Below the pieces are notes generated by a model. It ran no database searches. It was not told the origin of the DNA and saw only the letters and a program-made list of their open reading frames with translations. This document shows, one piece after another, positions 48,294 to 57,228 of a DNA stretch of 64,000 bases. Both the position numbers and the translations under genes were made by a program. The stretch is from an uncultured Dehalococcoidia bacterium (lineage in GTDB: Bacteria > Chloroflexota > Dehalococcoidia > Lucifugimonadales > UBA3495). The DNA lies in contig OY282565.1 of assembly GCA_958296445.1 (NCBI GenBank), forward strand, positions 2,373,570 to 2,437,569, in the 5' to 3' direction. The first letter of the stretch is position 1; the number at the start of each line of letters is the position of its first letter.

Positions 48294-49550
48294 CTACTCC
48301 GCATCAGGCCACAGCGCATCCCACGCCACCTCGAACTCCGCTTCCGCGCGGGGGTAGCGGCCTGCCAGCAAGTCTATGTGCCGGGGCGTGGGCAGCAACG
48401 GCGGCATTTGTTCCAGTAGCGCCGCCGGTTCAGCGGAGGGGTGAAAACCCCAGAGTTGGGGGCGTCCGGCGTTCTTGCCTTGGGCCATAACCTTGAAATC
48501 GCCCAGCCCGCCGGGTTTCGCCAACTCCCGCATACCTATACGCCCGGCCTGCGCCTGGCGGGGCGGGCCGACGGGCGGGCGGCGTTGCAGTTGGGGCAGC
48601 CCCAGGTTATTCAGAAAGTTGGCTTGGCTGGAATAGTCCAGAAAATCCAGCCCGGCTTGCCGCCCGGCCTTTGCCAGGGTGGTAAAGTCCACTTGCGCCG
48701 ACATATCCTGCCGCCCGATTAGCTCTAGGGGGCGGTCGGTTTGCGTGTGGCGGTGAAAGGCGGTCAGCGTTCCCCGGAACCGCTCCGCCGCCGAGTACAG
48801 CTCCCCGGCGGGCCGTCCGTAGTCTATGGTCAGCACAAACCCGCGCTCCAGCGACTGCGCCGCTGCGGCGGCCCATCCGTCTAGGGCCAGGTTGACCTCG
48901 GCGGTCTGCCCCTCGGCCAGTTCGACGCCCAAACTAGCCAGCCGACGGGCCAGTAGTGGGGTAGACGGCTGGCCGGTTTGCGTAACTAGCCGCTGGCCGT
49001 CTAGGGTCACGTAAATTTCCCGCAGCCGCCCTTGCTCCATCGTAACCTGATGCACGGGCATAGCGTCCAGCAGTTCGTTGGACAGCACACAGCCCACCAT
49101 CCCCCGTAGCGGCAGCCCGGCCGTCGCTATCCGGCTGACGGCGGGCAGCCCGCGCTCGTAGCCGCCGCCCTGCCGCCGGTCGAGGCAGACGTAGCGCAGG
49201 CAGCGCCCGAACTCCTCAAGCAGCCCGGCCGGCTGGACTGAGCCGGTCAAGGGACGGGCCGCCGCCACGATGTCGCGGCACAGCAGGCCGCTGCCCGCCC
49301 CCGGCTCGGCCACGGTGAAAGGCGCGGGCCGCCCCAGCAGCTCCCACATCTGAAACAACTGAACCGCCAGCAGCGCCCCGAAAGCCGGATGCGCCGACGG
49401 GCTGGTGTAGAAGTCGCCCGCCGCCCCCACCCGCTCGCCTGCGGTGTAGTATCCGCCGACGGGGTGGTAGAGGGCAATCTCCATAAACTCGGCAAAGGTG
49501 ACGGGGCCGCGGGCGGCGATGCGGCGGCGTATTTCGGCTTCGGCAGTCAT
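48294..49550 (-). CDS. SAM-dependent methyltransferase, MidA/NDUFAF7 family
   Basis: A 418-residue class I methyltransferase; mitochondrial homologues modify a complex I subunit. VTFAEFMEIALYHPVGGYYT, GDFYTSPSAHPAFGALLA, motif I VAEPGAGSGLLCRDIVAAAR, SNELLDAMPVHQV and FVLTIDYGRPAGELYS are family marks. Convergent with the HD gene and divergent from the Uma2 gene. Confidence 0.9.
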   Translation of the reverse strand: MTAEAEIRRRIAARGPVTFAEFMEIALYHPVGGYYTAGERVGAAGDFYTSPSAHPAFGALLAVQLFQMWELLGRPAPFTVAEPGAGSGLLCRDIVAAARPLTGSVQPAGLLEEFGRCLRYVCLDRRQGGGYERGLPAVSRIATAGLPLRGMVGCVLSNELLDAMPVHQVTMEQGRLREIYVTLDGQRLVTQTGQPSTPLLARRLASLGVELAEGQTAEVNLALDGWAAAAAQSLERGFVLTIDYGRPAGELYSAAERFRGTLTAFHRHTQTDRPLELIGRQDMSAQVDFTTLAKAGRQAGLDFLDYSSQANFLNNLGLPQLQRRPPVGPPRQAQAGRIGMRELAKPGGLGDFKVMAQGKNAGRPQLWGFHPSAEPAALLEQMPPLLPTPRHIDLLAGRYPRAEAEFEVAWDALWPDAE

Positions 49551-49626
49551 AGCGGTTCCGTCACTTTACACCCGCCGCGCCGCCATCGGCTATAATTCCG
49601 TCAACAATTGTCCAGCCGAGGCCGTT

Positions 49627-50385
49627 ATGACTACAACATCAACCAAGTTCACTATGCTGCCCTATCTCCGGCAGGGCGAAATTGACTATGACGCCCTCGA
49701 TTTCAACCCTGATGTAGCGGACGTGCCGCCTGACGCTATGGAACAAAACGAAGAAGTGAATGAGATTCTTGGGGTGCTCCGCGCCCACATTACCAACTTT
49801 GGGGAACGGCCTGACATATTCTTGGACCGTGAGACCAACATCTGCTACGACCGGCGCAATCTGAATGTCCGCATCGCCCCGGACGTGTATATCGCCTTCG
49901 GGGTTGACGCCGGGGCCATCCGCCCGCGCAAGCTCTACTTGCCCTGGGAGGTGGGCAAAGCGCCGGACTGGGTGCTGGAGGTGGCGTCGGAAAGCACCGC
50001 CAAGCAGGACGTCAACCGGAAATCCGCCGTCTATGCCCAAATCGGAGTCCCTGAATACTGGCGGTTCGACCCGACGGGCGGGCGTTATCACGGGGGGCCT
50101 TTGTACGGCGGGCGGCTGGTCGGCGATGTGTACCGGCCCATCGGGCTGACCACCGAACCCGACGGCATCCTTAAAGGATACAGCGAGGCGCTGGGGCTTT
50201 CCCTTTGCTGGGATGAGGGCTGGCCCCGGTTTTACAACCCATCCACCAGAACCTATTTGGAGAACTGGCGGCAGGTGTGGCACGCCCGGGAAGCGGAGCG
50301 AGCCGCCCGGGCGGATGCCGAGGCCCGCGCCGCCGAAGCCGAGGCCGAACTGCGTCGGCTGCGGGAACGGCTGGGGGGGCAGTAG
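49627..50385 (+). CDS. Uma2-family putative endonuclease (DUF820)
   Basis: A 252-residue PD-(D/E)XK-fold protein: RIAPDVYIAFGVD holds the central Asp, WVLEVASESTAKQDVNRKSA the E-x-A..K end, and YAQIGVPEYWRFDP the family C-terminal strand. A charged coiled coil (AREAERAARADAEARAAEAE) follows, as usual in this family. Their biological role is unclear; they are abundant in Chloroflexota and cyanobacteria. A TATAAT at 49591-49596 may be its -10. Confidence 0.85.
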   Translation: MTTTSTKFTMLPYLRQGEIDYDALDFNPDVADVPPDAMEQNEEVNEILGVLRAHITNFGERPDIFLDRETNICYDRRNLNVRIAPDVYIAFGVDAGAIRPRKLYLPWEVGKAPDWVLEVASESTAKQDVNRKSAVYAQIGVPEYWRFDPTGGRYHGGPLYGGRLVGDVYRPIGLTTEPDGILKGYSEALGLSLCWDEGWPRFYNPSTRTYLENWRQVWHAREAERAARADAEARAAEAEAELRRLRERLGGQ

Positions 50386-50400
50386 CGGGAAACGCCTGGG

Positions 50401-50661
50401 ATGCCGAAAATGTCGGTAGAAGAGTACGGCCCCAAAGTATCCCACCCGATATATCAGGGGGAAATCCTCGATGAGGAATTTCTGATTCTAATGAGCGTCA
50501 CTCCCGGCTAACTGCTAGAAGCCGTCAGGATTGACGCCAGCTTGATTCAGACCATCATCAATAAAGAGGAACCTGTAACCGCCGAAATAGCCACGCAGAT
50601 CTCGCGCTTCTTTGGCACATCCACAGGGCTATGGACGGGCTTAGAAAGCCAATATGAATAG
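50401..50661 (+). pseudogene. HigA/XRE antitoxin pseudogene with one stop codon
   Basis: Reading through a single TAA at 50509-50511 restores an 86-residue HigA-like antitoxin: HPIYQGEILDEEFL, then after the stop LLEAVRIDASLIQTIINKEE, ITAE-type VTAEIATQISRFFGTSTGLW and a QYE end. In intact homologues the stop position is usually Gln/Arg (CAA to TAA would explain it). No higB toxin is adjacent. The Uma2 gene ends 15 bases upstream. Confidence 0.75.
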
Positions 50662-50821
50662 AATTTACGGAAGACCGCTAAGTCGGCAAACTTGACGCTG
50701 GGTGGACTGCTGGCCCGGTGACGACGTTGCCCGGCGGCGGACGACAAGTAACTGCCCTCGCCGTCAACAACACGGATAAGCCGCAGGGCTATTCGAAAGT
50801 CTGAAAAGAGACAGGTTTCCA
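50662..50821. other. Gap after the higA pseudogene
   Basis: No gene accepted. A reverse-strand frame here would begin at the lipoprotein stop, but it runs antisense through the higA pseudogene and has no recognisable domain. Confidence 0.4.
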
Positions 50822-51521
50822 TCATTGTATTCTCCTGTATCCGATAAACCGCTCTCCCTCTTCATCGGCTTCGGCATGAAACAGTATATCCCAATCCCCA
50901 GATGATGTTCTGGCAAATCCTTGACAACTGAACTTGTCGGCAGTTCTTTCGACTTCGTAAGGGTCATAAATCTTAAGAATTCTGTAGTTTCTTGCACCTA
51001 AATTCAGAGATTCCTCACTTAGGGCAATAATCCCTGCAACTAAATAGTCGCATTCAAAGTCGATGATTTCCAAATTCCCCAAATCCCAATAGCCTGAAGA
51101 ATAAAGGATAAATTTTGCAGGGTAAGAAACATCATTATTTTCAAGATGAAATAGCCCTTTACACACCAGCTCATGGCTTTGGCGGTTAATCTCGCGGATA
51201 AGCGTAATGTCTACGAGAATAGAGCCATCGGTACCTTGCGGACCGATGATTTCAGAAGCTGCGTCTGAGCAATCGAGTGCGGACAGTGGCGGCCTAGGGG
51301 TAGCCGTTGGCATGGGAGTTACTGTTGGCACAGGGGTAGCCGTTGGTATAGGCGTAGGGGTATTCGCAGGCGTGGCCGTCGGCGTCAGGGTGAAGTAGCT
51401 GTTGGTGCGAGGGTTGGAATTGGGGTGGCGGTTACGGCTGTAGCTCCGGCTGGGACGCGCAAGCCATAACGCTCAGCGAAATCAAAGAGATAAGTATGGC
51501 GGTGGCGAAAATCTTGGACAC
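50822..51521 (-). pseudogene. Lipoprotein gene broken by two frameshifts
   Basis: A GTG at 51521 with AAGGGGG seven bases upstream starts a lipoprotein signal (FATAILISLISLSVMAC, Cys at the lipobox). After ASQPELQP the frame ends; a second frame continues VTATPIPTLAPTATS, and a third continues TPTATPANTPTPIPTATPVP and then the 130-residue body (LDCSDAASEIIGPQGTDGSI ... WDILFHAEADEEGERFIGYR). The breaks are in the PT-repeat DNA, where slippage is likely. The body alone (50822-51331) would lack a signal. The body is AT-richer than average. Function unknown. Confidence 0.6.
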
Positions 51522-51556
51522 GCGGAACCCCCTTGCCGGCGTTAGGACGGGACTAC

Positions 51557-51675
51557 CGCCACAGCAGTCACACCCTCGCATAAACCTTCAAGGGGGCAAA
51601 AATGCCCCGGCCCATGCGCTGGGCAGGTTTATGCGTCAAGGAAGGTTCCAATTCAGGGTCTGGACTGCTGTGGCG
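51557..51675 (-). ncRNA. Structured leader/RNA candidate
   Basis: Nested perfect stems: 51557-51569 with 51663-51675 (13 bp), 51577-51586 with 51626-51635 (10 bp), hairpins 51593-51608 and 51610-51624, and a further 10-bp pairing of 51570-51579 with 51698-51707 outside the first stem. The promoter at 51682-51710 would start a reverse-strand transcript almost exactly at the outer stem. On the + strand the extra pairing would form a pseudoknot and the hairpin at 51729 would follow as terminator. I do not recognise a known class. Confidence 0.5.
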
Positions 51676-51681
51676 ATAGGG

Positions 51682-51710
51682 ATTATGCCGCAATCCGGCG
51701 AGGGTGTCAA
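51682..51710 (-). promoter_or_regulatory. Strong promoter upstream of the lipoprotein gene
   Basis: On the reverse strand TTGACA (51710-51705), 17-base spacer, CATAAT (51687-51682). The predicted start near 51675 leaves a leader of about 155 bases that contains the stems described for 51557-51675. Confidence 0.75.
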
Positions 51711-51728
51711 AGGGCGGTGACGGAAAAT

Positions 51729-51755
51729 CAGGGGCGGGTTTGGAACCCGCCCCTG
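51729..51755. terminator. Hairpin between citrate synthase and the structured region
   Basis: A 12-bp stem CAGGGGCGGGTT/AACCCGCCCCTG with a three-base loop. On the reverse strand ATTTTCC follows, so it can end the citrate synthase transcript. Confidence 0.7.
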
Positions 51756-51784
51756 CTGTTGCGTTGCCTGCCTTGAGCGCCCGG

Positions 51785-52915
51785 TTATCCCCGCTGCTCT
51801 ATCGGCACGTACTCCAAGTCCATCTCTCCGGTGTACTCCAGCAGGGGGCGTATCAGGATGTTGTCTTTGTATTGCTCGACGCACTGGAGGGTCCAGCCGG
51901 GGATGCGGCCTAGGGCGAAGATGGAGATGAAGAGGTCGTCGGGGATGTCCAGCAGGTAGTAGATGGCGCCGGCGAAGAAGTCTACGTTGACGCAGATGCC
52001 CCGGTCGCGGTAGGGCAGCATTGTGTTCTGTTCCAAGTGGGAAAGTATCTGGAACCAGCGTGGTTCGCCTTTCTTTTCGCCCAAGACGCGGGCCCGATCG
52101 CGCAGGTGGCGGGCGCGGGGGTCTTCGGCCCGGTAGACCCGGTGGCCGAATCCCATTATGCGGCCGCCCGCCTCTAGGTGCTTGCGGGCATATTCCTCGG
52201 CGTTTTCCGGGTTGCCGATTTCCAGCGACATTTTCATTACTTCTTCGGCGGCGCCGCCGTGGGCCGGGCCTTTCAGCACGCCTACGCCGGTGGTGACCGC
52301 CGAGTGCAGGTCGGAGATGGTCGAGGCGGTGACCCTGGCTCCGAAAGCCGAAGCGTTGGCGCCGTGTTCGGCGTGAAGGATGAAGTCCACATCCAGCAGG
52401 TTGGCGGTTTCTTCGTCGGGGGTTTCGCCGAACATCATATAGAGGAAGTTGCCGGAGTGGTTAAGGTCGGAGTTGGGGGCCACCGGCTCCAGCCCCTGCC
52501 GCAGCCGGTGATGCGCCGCCACGATGGTCGGGCCTTGGGCGGTCAGGCGGATGCCCTTGCGGATGGTGGCCTCGATGGAGTTGTCGGCCACCTCCGGGTC
52601 AAAGGCGGAAAGGGCGGATATGCCGGTGCGTAGCGCGTCCATCGGGTGGCTGGCCTTAACCAAGTCCAGCACTTGGATGACCTCGTTGGGGATGCGGCGG
52701 TTGGCGCGGAGTTCCGCGTCGAAATCCGCCAACTGTTGGGCCGTGGGCAGGCTGCCGTAGAGCAACAGGTAGACAACTTCCTCAAAGGTGGACTTTTCGG
52801 CTAGGTCGTGGATGTCGTAGCCGCGATAAAGCAGCTTGCCCACTTGACCGTCTATAAAGCTGGACTCAGTGGTGTCCAGGTAGACATCCTTGAGTCCCTT
52901 CACAATCTCGGGCAT
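51785..52915 (-). CDS. gltA: Citrate synthase (citrate/2-methylcitrate type)
   Basis: Condensation of acetyl-CoA (or propionyl-CoA) with oxaloacetate. 376 residues, the short type. LLYRGYDIHDLAEKSTFEEV, LHAEHGANASAFGARV (catalytic His), GGAAEEVMKM, GRIMGFGHRVYR (second His) and VNVDFFAGAIYYLL (catalytic Asp) are present. AAGGAG precedes ATG 52915. Which acyl-CoA is preferred cannot be told. Confidence 0.95.
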   Translation of the reverse strand: MPEIVKGLKDVYLDTTESSFIDGQVGKLLYRGYDIHDLAEKSTFEEVVYLLLYGSLPTAQQLADFDAELRANRRIPNEVIQVLDLVKASHPMDALRTGISALSAFDPEVADNSIEATIRKGIRLTAQGPTIVAAHHRLRQGLEPVAPNSDLNHSGNFLYMMFGETPDEETANLLDVDFILHAEHGANASAFGARVTASTISDLHSAVTTGVGVLKGPAHGGAAEEVMKMSLEIGNPENAEEYARKHLEAGGRIMGFGHRVYRAEDPRARHLRDRARVLGEKKGEPRWFQILSHLEQNTMLPYRDRGICVNVDFFAGAIYYLLDIPDDLFISIFALGRIPGWTLQCVEQYKDNILIRPLLEYTGEMDLEYVPIEQRG

Positions 52916-53131
52916 GGCCTATTCTCCTTATGGTTTTGCCCCGGTTCGCAGCTCTCCGCTCCGCTGAGGGGAACGGCGCACCCGCCGCTGGTTGCGGAGC
53001 GGAAAACAGATTGAAAGGCAATACAAAACCGCCCCTTTCGGTAAGCTCAAGGCAAGCTAAGGACGGCTACGGAATTACCGGGATTCTAGCATTGGCCTAT
53101 GGGGGTGTCAAGCTGAACGGCGCCGATGGCG

Positions 53132-53452
53132 GGGCTGCCGGTTTTTGTCTGAATCAGGATTTGCCGGATTAAGGGATTTACCGGACGGGGGAATCCTGCG
53201 CCGGGGTTGCCGGTTTTTTGTCTGAATCAGGATTTGCCGGATTAAAGGATTTACCGGATGGGGAATCCTGTGGCGGGGCTGGCGGTTTTTGTCTGAATCA
53301 GGATTTGCCGGATTAAAGGATTTACCGGATGGGCTAATCCTGTGGCGGGGCTGGCGGTTTTTGTCTGAATCAGGATTTGCCGGATTAAAGGATTTACCGG
53401 ATGGGGGAATCCTGAAAATCCTCGAATCCTGATAATCCTGATTCAGACAATG
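53132..53452. repeat. Tandem array of GTCTGAATCAGGATT-family units B4
   Basis: Four tandem units of about 67-70 bases, each TTTTTGTCTGAATCAGGATT then TGCCGGATTAA(A/G)GGATTTA, and a closing inverted unit ending CCTGATTCAGACAATGG. It fills the 630-base gap between citrate synthase and tRNA-Ser; 52916-53131 holds nothing recognisable. Not a CRISPR: spacers are themselves repeated. Confidence 0.85.
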
Positions 53453-53545
53453 GCGGTTACGAATGGAAAGGCGCCGGGTATCAGCCCATCGCCGCTTTCG
53501 CCTTTTGCGGCTAGGGGCTACAATGGAGGGAGGGGCCGCGCTTGC

Positions 53546-53635
53546 GGAGGGATGGCCGAGCGGACGATGGCGGCGGTCTTGAAAACCGTTATGCAGGCGA
53601 CTGTATCGTGGGTTCGAATCCCACTCCCTCCGCCA
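53546..53635 (+). tRNA. tRNA-Ser (UGA)
   Basis: A 90-base class II tRNA: acceptor GGAGGGA/TCCCTCC, anticodon stem CGGT/ACCG with loop CTTGAAA (anticodon TGA), long variable arm, T arm GTGGG TTCGAAT CCCAC, discriminator G, encoded CCA. Confidence 0.94.
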
Positions 53636-53661
53636 TTATCTTGTCTTGGGCCGCCCTAGCT

Positions 53662-54954
53662 CTAGCGGGCCGGTTGGGGTGCCGGGCCTGCGCCGCGCGG
53701 CTGGCGGGCTATGGCGAACAGCAGGGCGCTTACGGCGTAGAGCCCGGCCAGCACCAGCAGCGATTCCGTGTAGCCGCCCGTGCGGTCTACCATCCAGCCT
53801 AGGAACAGCGGCGACAGCATCATTCCCGCGCTGTAGAACACCGATATTATGCCGGTAAGGGTGGCGAAGCTGCGCCGCCCGAATATGTTGCCTACCAGCA
53901 CCCAGTTCAGAACCGACGCCCCTTCCAGAATCGCCAGCCCGGCGACAAAGGGAAAGATAATCCAGACACCGGCCACCAAGTCTAGGGCCAGCAACGAAAC
54001 CGCCCCTATCGCCATACCGATTCCCAACACTCCTTGCCCCGGCAGGCGCAGGCCGGAAAAACCGATGAGCAGCCGGGCCGGAATCGAGACGAAAAAAAGC
54101 ATCGCCATCAGGTCGGCCCCGGTCTGTTCCGAGGTTCCTTTCCATACCATAATGGGGATGGCGTGTACTAGGATGCCGCTGGTGACCGAGATTCGGAAGG
54201 CGCTTGCCAGCAGGATGAACCAGTAGGTGGGCGTCCGCAGGGCCTCGCGCACGGTGAAGTCGCGCCCGGAGGACTGCGCCGAGGAAGCGGCGGCCCCGGG
54301 CGACGTCTGCTCCACCGCTTCGCCCACTTCAGCCAAGTCTATGCCCATACTCTCCGGCGAGCGCCGGATGAGCAGCGCGAAGGGAATCACCACCGCGACC
54401 ACGAAAATGCCGGCGTAGAGCATCACGTCGCGCCAGCCGATGGCGTCAACGCCCCGCGACAGCACCGGAATTAGCATGGCCCCGCCGACGGTGTAGCAGG
54501 TGATAACTAGGGTCATACCCACGGCGCGGCGGCGGACGAACCAGCGGTTGGTCACGGCCAGAAAGGTTTGCCCGAAGCCGCTGTTGTTGCCCACCGACAC
54601 CACGCCCACGTAAATCAGCACGAACAGCCAGTAGCCGTCCACTCCGGCTAGGATAATCAGCCCGACACCGGACATTATCCCGAAGACCAGCACGATGGGC
54701 CGGGAGTCGAACCTGTCCACCATCCAGCCCACCAGCGGCCCGCCGACACCGGCCTCGCCCCGCGAAAGCGCGAAAATCAGCGACACCTGCGTGTCGGTGA
54801 GCATCAGTTCGTCGCGGATGGGAATGTAGAAAACGGGAAAGCCGTAGGAAAAAATCGCGCCCGGAAACAGGGCCAAGAAGCAGCAGGCCCCGATCACCCA
54901 CCAGCCGGGGTAGACGTCACGCATCCGCTGCCGAAGGCCAGCGATGGAGGCCAT
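53662..54954 (-). CDS. Major facilitator superfamily transporter
   Basis: A 430-residue MFS permease with about 12 membrane segments. WVIGACCFLALFPGAIFSYG is the first, GWMVDRFDSRPIV the loop 2-3 motif, a cytoplasmic linker of about 35 residues (EQTSPGAAASSAQSSGRDFT) divides the halves, and GWMVDRTGGYTESLL repeats the loop motif in the second half. Resembles oxalate/formate-antiporter-like (monocarboxylate) carriers; substrate unknown. Confidence 0.88.
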   Translation of the reverse strand: MASIAGLRQRMRDVYPGWWVIGACCFLALFPGAIFSYGFPVFYIPIRDELMLTDTQVSLIFALSRGEAGVGGPLVGWMVDRFDSRPIVLVFGIMSGVGLIILAGVDGYWLFVLIYVGVVSVGNNSGFGQTFLAVTNRWFVRRRAVGMTLVITCYTVGGAMLIPVLSRGVDAIGWRDVMLYAGIFVVAVVIPFALLIRRSPESMGIDLAEVGEAVEQTSPGAAASSAQSSGRDFTVREALRTPTYWFILLASAFRISVTSGILVHAIPIMVWKGTSEQTGADLMAMLFFVSIPARLLIGFSGLRLPGQGVLGIGMAIGAVSLLALDLVAGVWIIFPFVAGLAILEGASVLNWVLVGNIFGRRSFATLTGIISVFYSAGMMLSPLFLGWMVDRTGGYTESLLVLAGLYAVSALLFAIARQPRGAGPAPQPAR

Positions 54955-55361
54955 CAGGCCGGGCTGCTCCGCTTAAAAGCTGTCGGTTTCATATCACGGG
55001 TTATCCGCCGGTACAGGCTATCCGGTGGCCGCAAGCCACTGCTCCTTATGCGCCAACGCGCGTTTTTTCCGCAAAGGGGGCGCCGGAATCATACCACGCC
55101 CGGCGGGTTTGCGCCGGGCCGACGGGTCACTGGTTCTCGGGACGGGGCAACCACAAGGGTTCCCGGGATAGGGCAACCACAAGGGTTGCCCCTACGGAGC
55201 TACGGAGCTACGGAGCAACGCGCCGCCGGGTGTAGGGGCAACCCTTGTGGTTGCCCTGATTGGTGGTTGCCCTGATTGGCTTTCGGATTCCCCATTGACC
55301 CCGCCGGGGTTAAACTGGCAGGCAAAACCATCCATAATAAAACCATCAGGGAGGCAGCGAT
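54955..55361. repeat. Gap with GGGCAACCACAAGGGTTGCC repeats
   Basis: No gene. From 55137 to 55263 it carries two direct and one inverted copies of GGCAACCACAAGGGTT(C/G)CC plus triple CTACGGAG and double GGTTGCCCTGATTG. Confidence 0.65.
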
Positions 55362-56132
55362 ATGAAATCTTTGGGACGGGTCGCCATTGTTACCGGGGCC
55401 GGTTCCGGCGTGGGGCGGGCGTCGGCGCTGGCCCTGCTGCGCGACGGCTATTCGGTGGCGCTGGCCGGGCGCAGGGCCGAAACGCTGGAGGCCACGCTGA
55501 CGGAGGCCGGGGCCGATGCCGGGGAGCTGCGGGAGCGGGCCATCGCGGTTCCTGCCGACGTGGGCAGCCCGGAGTCGGTGCGCGAGCTTTTCGGACGGAC
55601 AATGGCGGCCTTCGGACGGCTGGACGTGCTGTTCAATAACGCGGGCAGCGGTTCGCCGCCGGTCAATATGGAAGACCTTACCTTTGAGCAGTGGCAGTCG
55701 GTGGTCAACGCCAACCTGACCGGCACTTTTCTTTGCACTCAGGAAGCTATCAGGATTATGAAGGCCCAAGAGCCTATGGGCGGGCGCATCATCAACAACG
55801 GCTCCATTTCGGCCTACGCGCCGCGCCCCAACAGCGCCCCCTACACCGCCACCAAGCACGGCGTTATGGGGCTGACCAAAAGCACCTCGCTGGACGGACG
55901 CAAGTACAACATCGCCTGTAGCCAGATAGACATTGGCAACGCGGCCACGGATATGACCGCGGCTATGGAAAGGGGCATCATCCAGCCCACGGGCGACACC
56001 CGGCCCGAACCCCGTTTCGACGTGGCCCACGTCGCCGAAACGGTGGTATACATCGCCAACCTGCCTTTGGATACCAACGTCCAGTTTATGACCATCATGG
56101 CAACCAAGATGCCATTCATCGGCCGGGGGTAG
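55362..56132 (+). CDS. Short-chain dehydrogenase/reductase
   Basis: A 256-residue classical [22 protein letters not shown] in VLFNNAGSG, Asn/Ser in [10 protein letters not shown], catalytic YTATK (Y-x3-K), and a C-terminal [25 protein letters not shown] upstream. Substrate unknown. Confidence 0.9.
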   Translation: MKSLGRVAIVTGAGSGVGRASALALLRDGYSVALAGRRAETLEATLTEAGADAGELRERAIAVPADVGSPESVRELFGRTMAAFGRLDVLFNNAGSGSPPVNMEDLTFEQWQSVVNANLTGTFLCTQEAIRIMKAQEPMGGRIINNGSISAYAPRPNSAPYTATKHGVMGLTKSTSLDGRKYNIACSQIDIGNAATDMTAAMERGIIQPTGDTRPEPRFDVAHVAETVVYIANLPLDTNVQFMTIMATKMPFIGRG

Positions 56133-56373
56133 CGGCGGCGCTGTCCGGGCAGGCGCGGCCGGGGCGATCGTCTTTACGGGCGGCGAGCTGGGACAGCAGC
56201 AGCATTGATGATTCGGCGATTTCGGATACCGCCCGGTTGAAGGCGTCGGCGTTGGCCGCCGACGGCTGCCGGTAGCCGCTGATTTTGCGGACGAACTGCA
56301 ACGCCGCGGCCTCGACATCGGCGTCCGTTGCGGGCGACTCCGGGTTGCGCAATACTTTGATGCTCCGGCACAT
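56116..56373 (-). CDS. DUF2277 family protein
   Basis: An 85-residue protein of the small DUF2277 family (function unknown): [40 protein letters not shown] and [20 protein letters not shown]. Its 3' end overlaps the 3' end of the SDR gene by 17 bases. Confidence 0.88.
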   Translation of the reverse strand: MCRSIKVLRNPESPATDADVEAAALQFVRKISGYRQPSAANADAFNRAVSEIAESSMLLLSQLAARKDDRPGRACPDSAAATPGR

Positions 56374-56392
56374 ATACGGCCTCTTAGCGTTT

Positions 56393-56598
56393 AATTGCGA
56401 AATTCCCCTTTGCCACCCTGTCCCCCATTGTCACCCTGAGCGAAGCGAAGGGTCTCACCGCCCAAGGTGAGATTCTTCGCTTTGCTCAGAATGACAGACG
56501 GCTGCTCAGAATTACAGATACTTGCTCAGAATGGCAGACGGCTAGAATGGCAGACAGTTGCTCAGAATGACAGACTGCGGAAGTAATTTCGCTATTTT
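56393..56598 (+). repeat. MITE-like element A7
   Basis: Left end AATTGCGAAATTCCCCTTTG, right end GGAAGTAATTTCGCTATTTT, core, and four to five satellites of (G/C)TCAGAAT(G/T)(A/G)CAGA. One satellite is truncated. Confidence 0.8.
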
Positions 56599-56602
56599 CT
56601 TT

Positions 56603-57127
56603 TTAATTGGCGGTTCCCGGCCGGTACTTGTCGCCCTCTTCCCGGGTGATGCGCCCGGAGGCCATCAGCCACATCCGGGCGATTTCCGGGCCCATAAACT
56701 TGAAGGCCCGGCGCAGTTCTTGGGCCAGCGGGGGGTATTCCTGCCCTTGCAGAACGTCGTAGAACCAGCGGCAGAAGCTGCCTTGGCCGTCGCTGTCCCT
56801 GATTGACTGGATGCGTCGGGCGTTTTCGATGACGGCTTCGATTTTCTGGCGGTTGCGGATGATGCCGCCGTCCTGCCGCAGCCGCTCCACGTCGTCCGGG
56901 CCTAGGTCGGCCACCGCGTCTATGCTCCAGTCGGCGAAGGCGCGGCGGAAGGCGTCGCGCTTGTCCAGCACCATTTTCCAGGTAAGGCCGGCCTGAAACA
57001 CCTGAAGGCTCATCACCTCAAAGAGGGCGTCATCGTCGGCGGCCCGGCGGCCCCAGATGGTATTGACGTACCACTCCCGCATAGGGTCGGGCGGCGCGTT
57101 GGGGTCGTGGGGGGATTCGTGGGGCAT
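56603..57127 (-). CDS. DNA-3-methyladenine glycosylase I-like protein
   Basis: A 174-residue member of the Tag family by its core: LFEVMSLQVFQAGLTWKMVL, DKRDAFRRAFADW, and GGIIRNRQKIEAVIENARRI. The usual zinc-binding N-terminus (RCxW...H.xEWG) is replaced by MREWYVNTIWG, and the C-terminal Cys/His pair is missing, so it lacks the zinc snap. Activity is uncertain. Confidence 0.78.
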   Translation of the reverse strand: MPHESPHDPNAPPDPMREWYVNTIWGRRAADDDALFEVMSLQVFQAGLTWKMVLDKRDAFRRAFADWSIDAVADLGPDDVERLRQDGGIIRNRQKIEAVIENARRIQSIRDSDGQGSFCRWFYDVLQGQEYPPLAQELRRAFKFMGPEIARMWLMASGRITREEGDKYRPGTAN

Positions 57128-57144
57128 ATCACTCTCTTTTTAGT

Positions 57145-57225
57145 TTAACCACAGAGGACGCCGAGAACACAGAGGTTTATCTATTATTTTCTCTGCGGCC
57201 TCTGTGTTCTCTGTGGTTAATAAGT
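57145..57225. repeat. CACAGAG-family repeat D4
   Basis: TTTAACCACAGAGGACGCCG with inverted CTCTGTGTTCTCTGTGGTTAA end; AT-rich centre. Confidence 0.75.
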
Positions 57226-57228
57226 TGG

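Noticed and set aside
50547..50825. Reverse-strand frame starting at the lipoprotein stop (ATGA overlap)
   Set aside because: Runs antisense through the higA pseudogene; no domain, and the higA reading is convincing.
53132..53452. CRISPR-like appearance
   Set aside because: Units and their supposed spacers are all repeated, the unit is a dispersed family member, and there are no cas genes.
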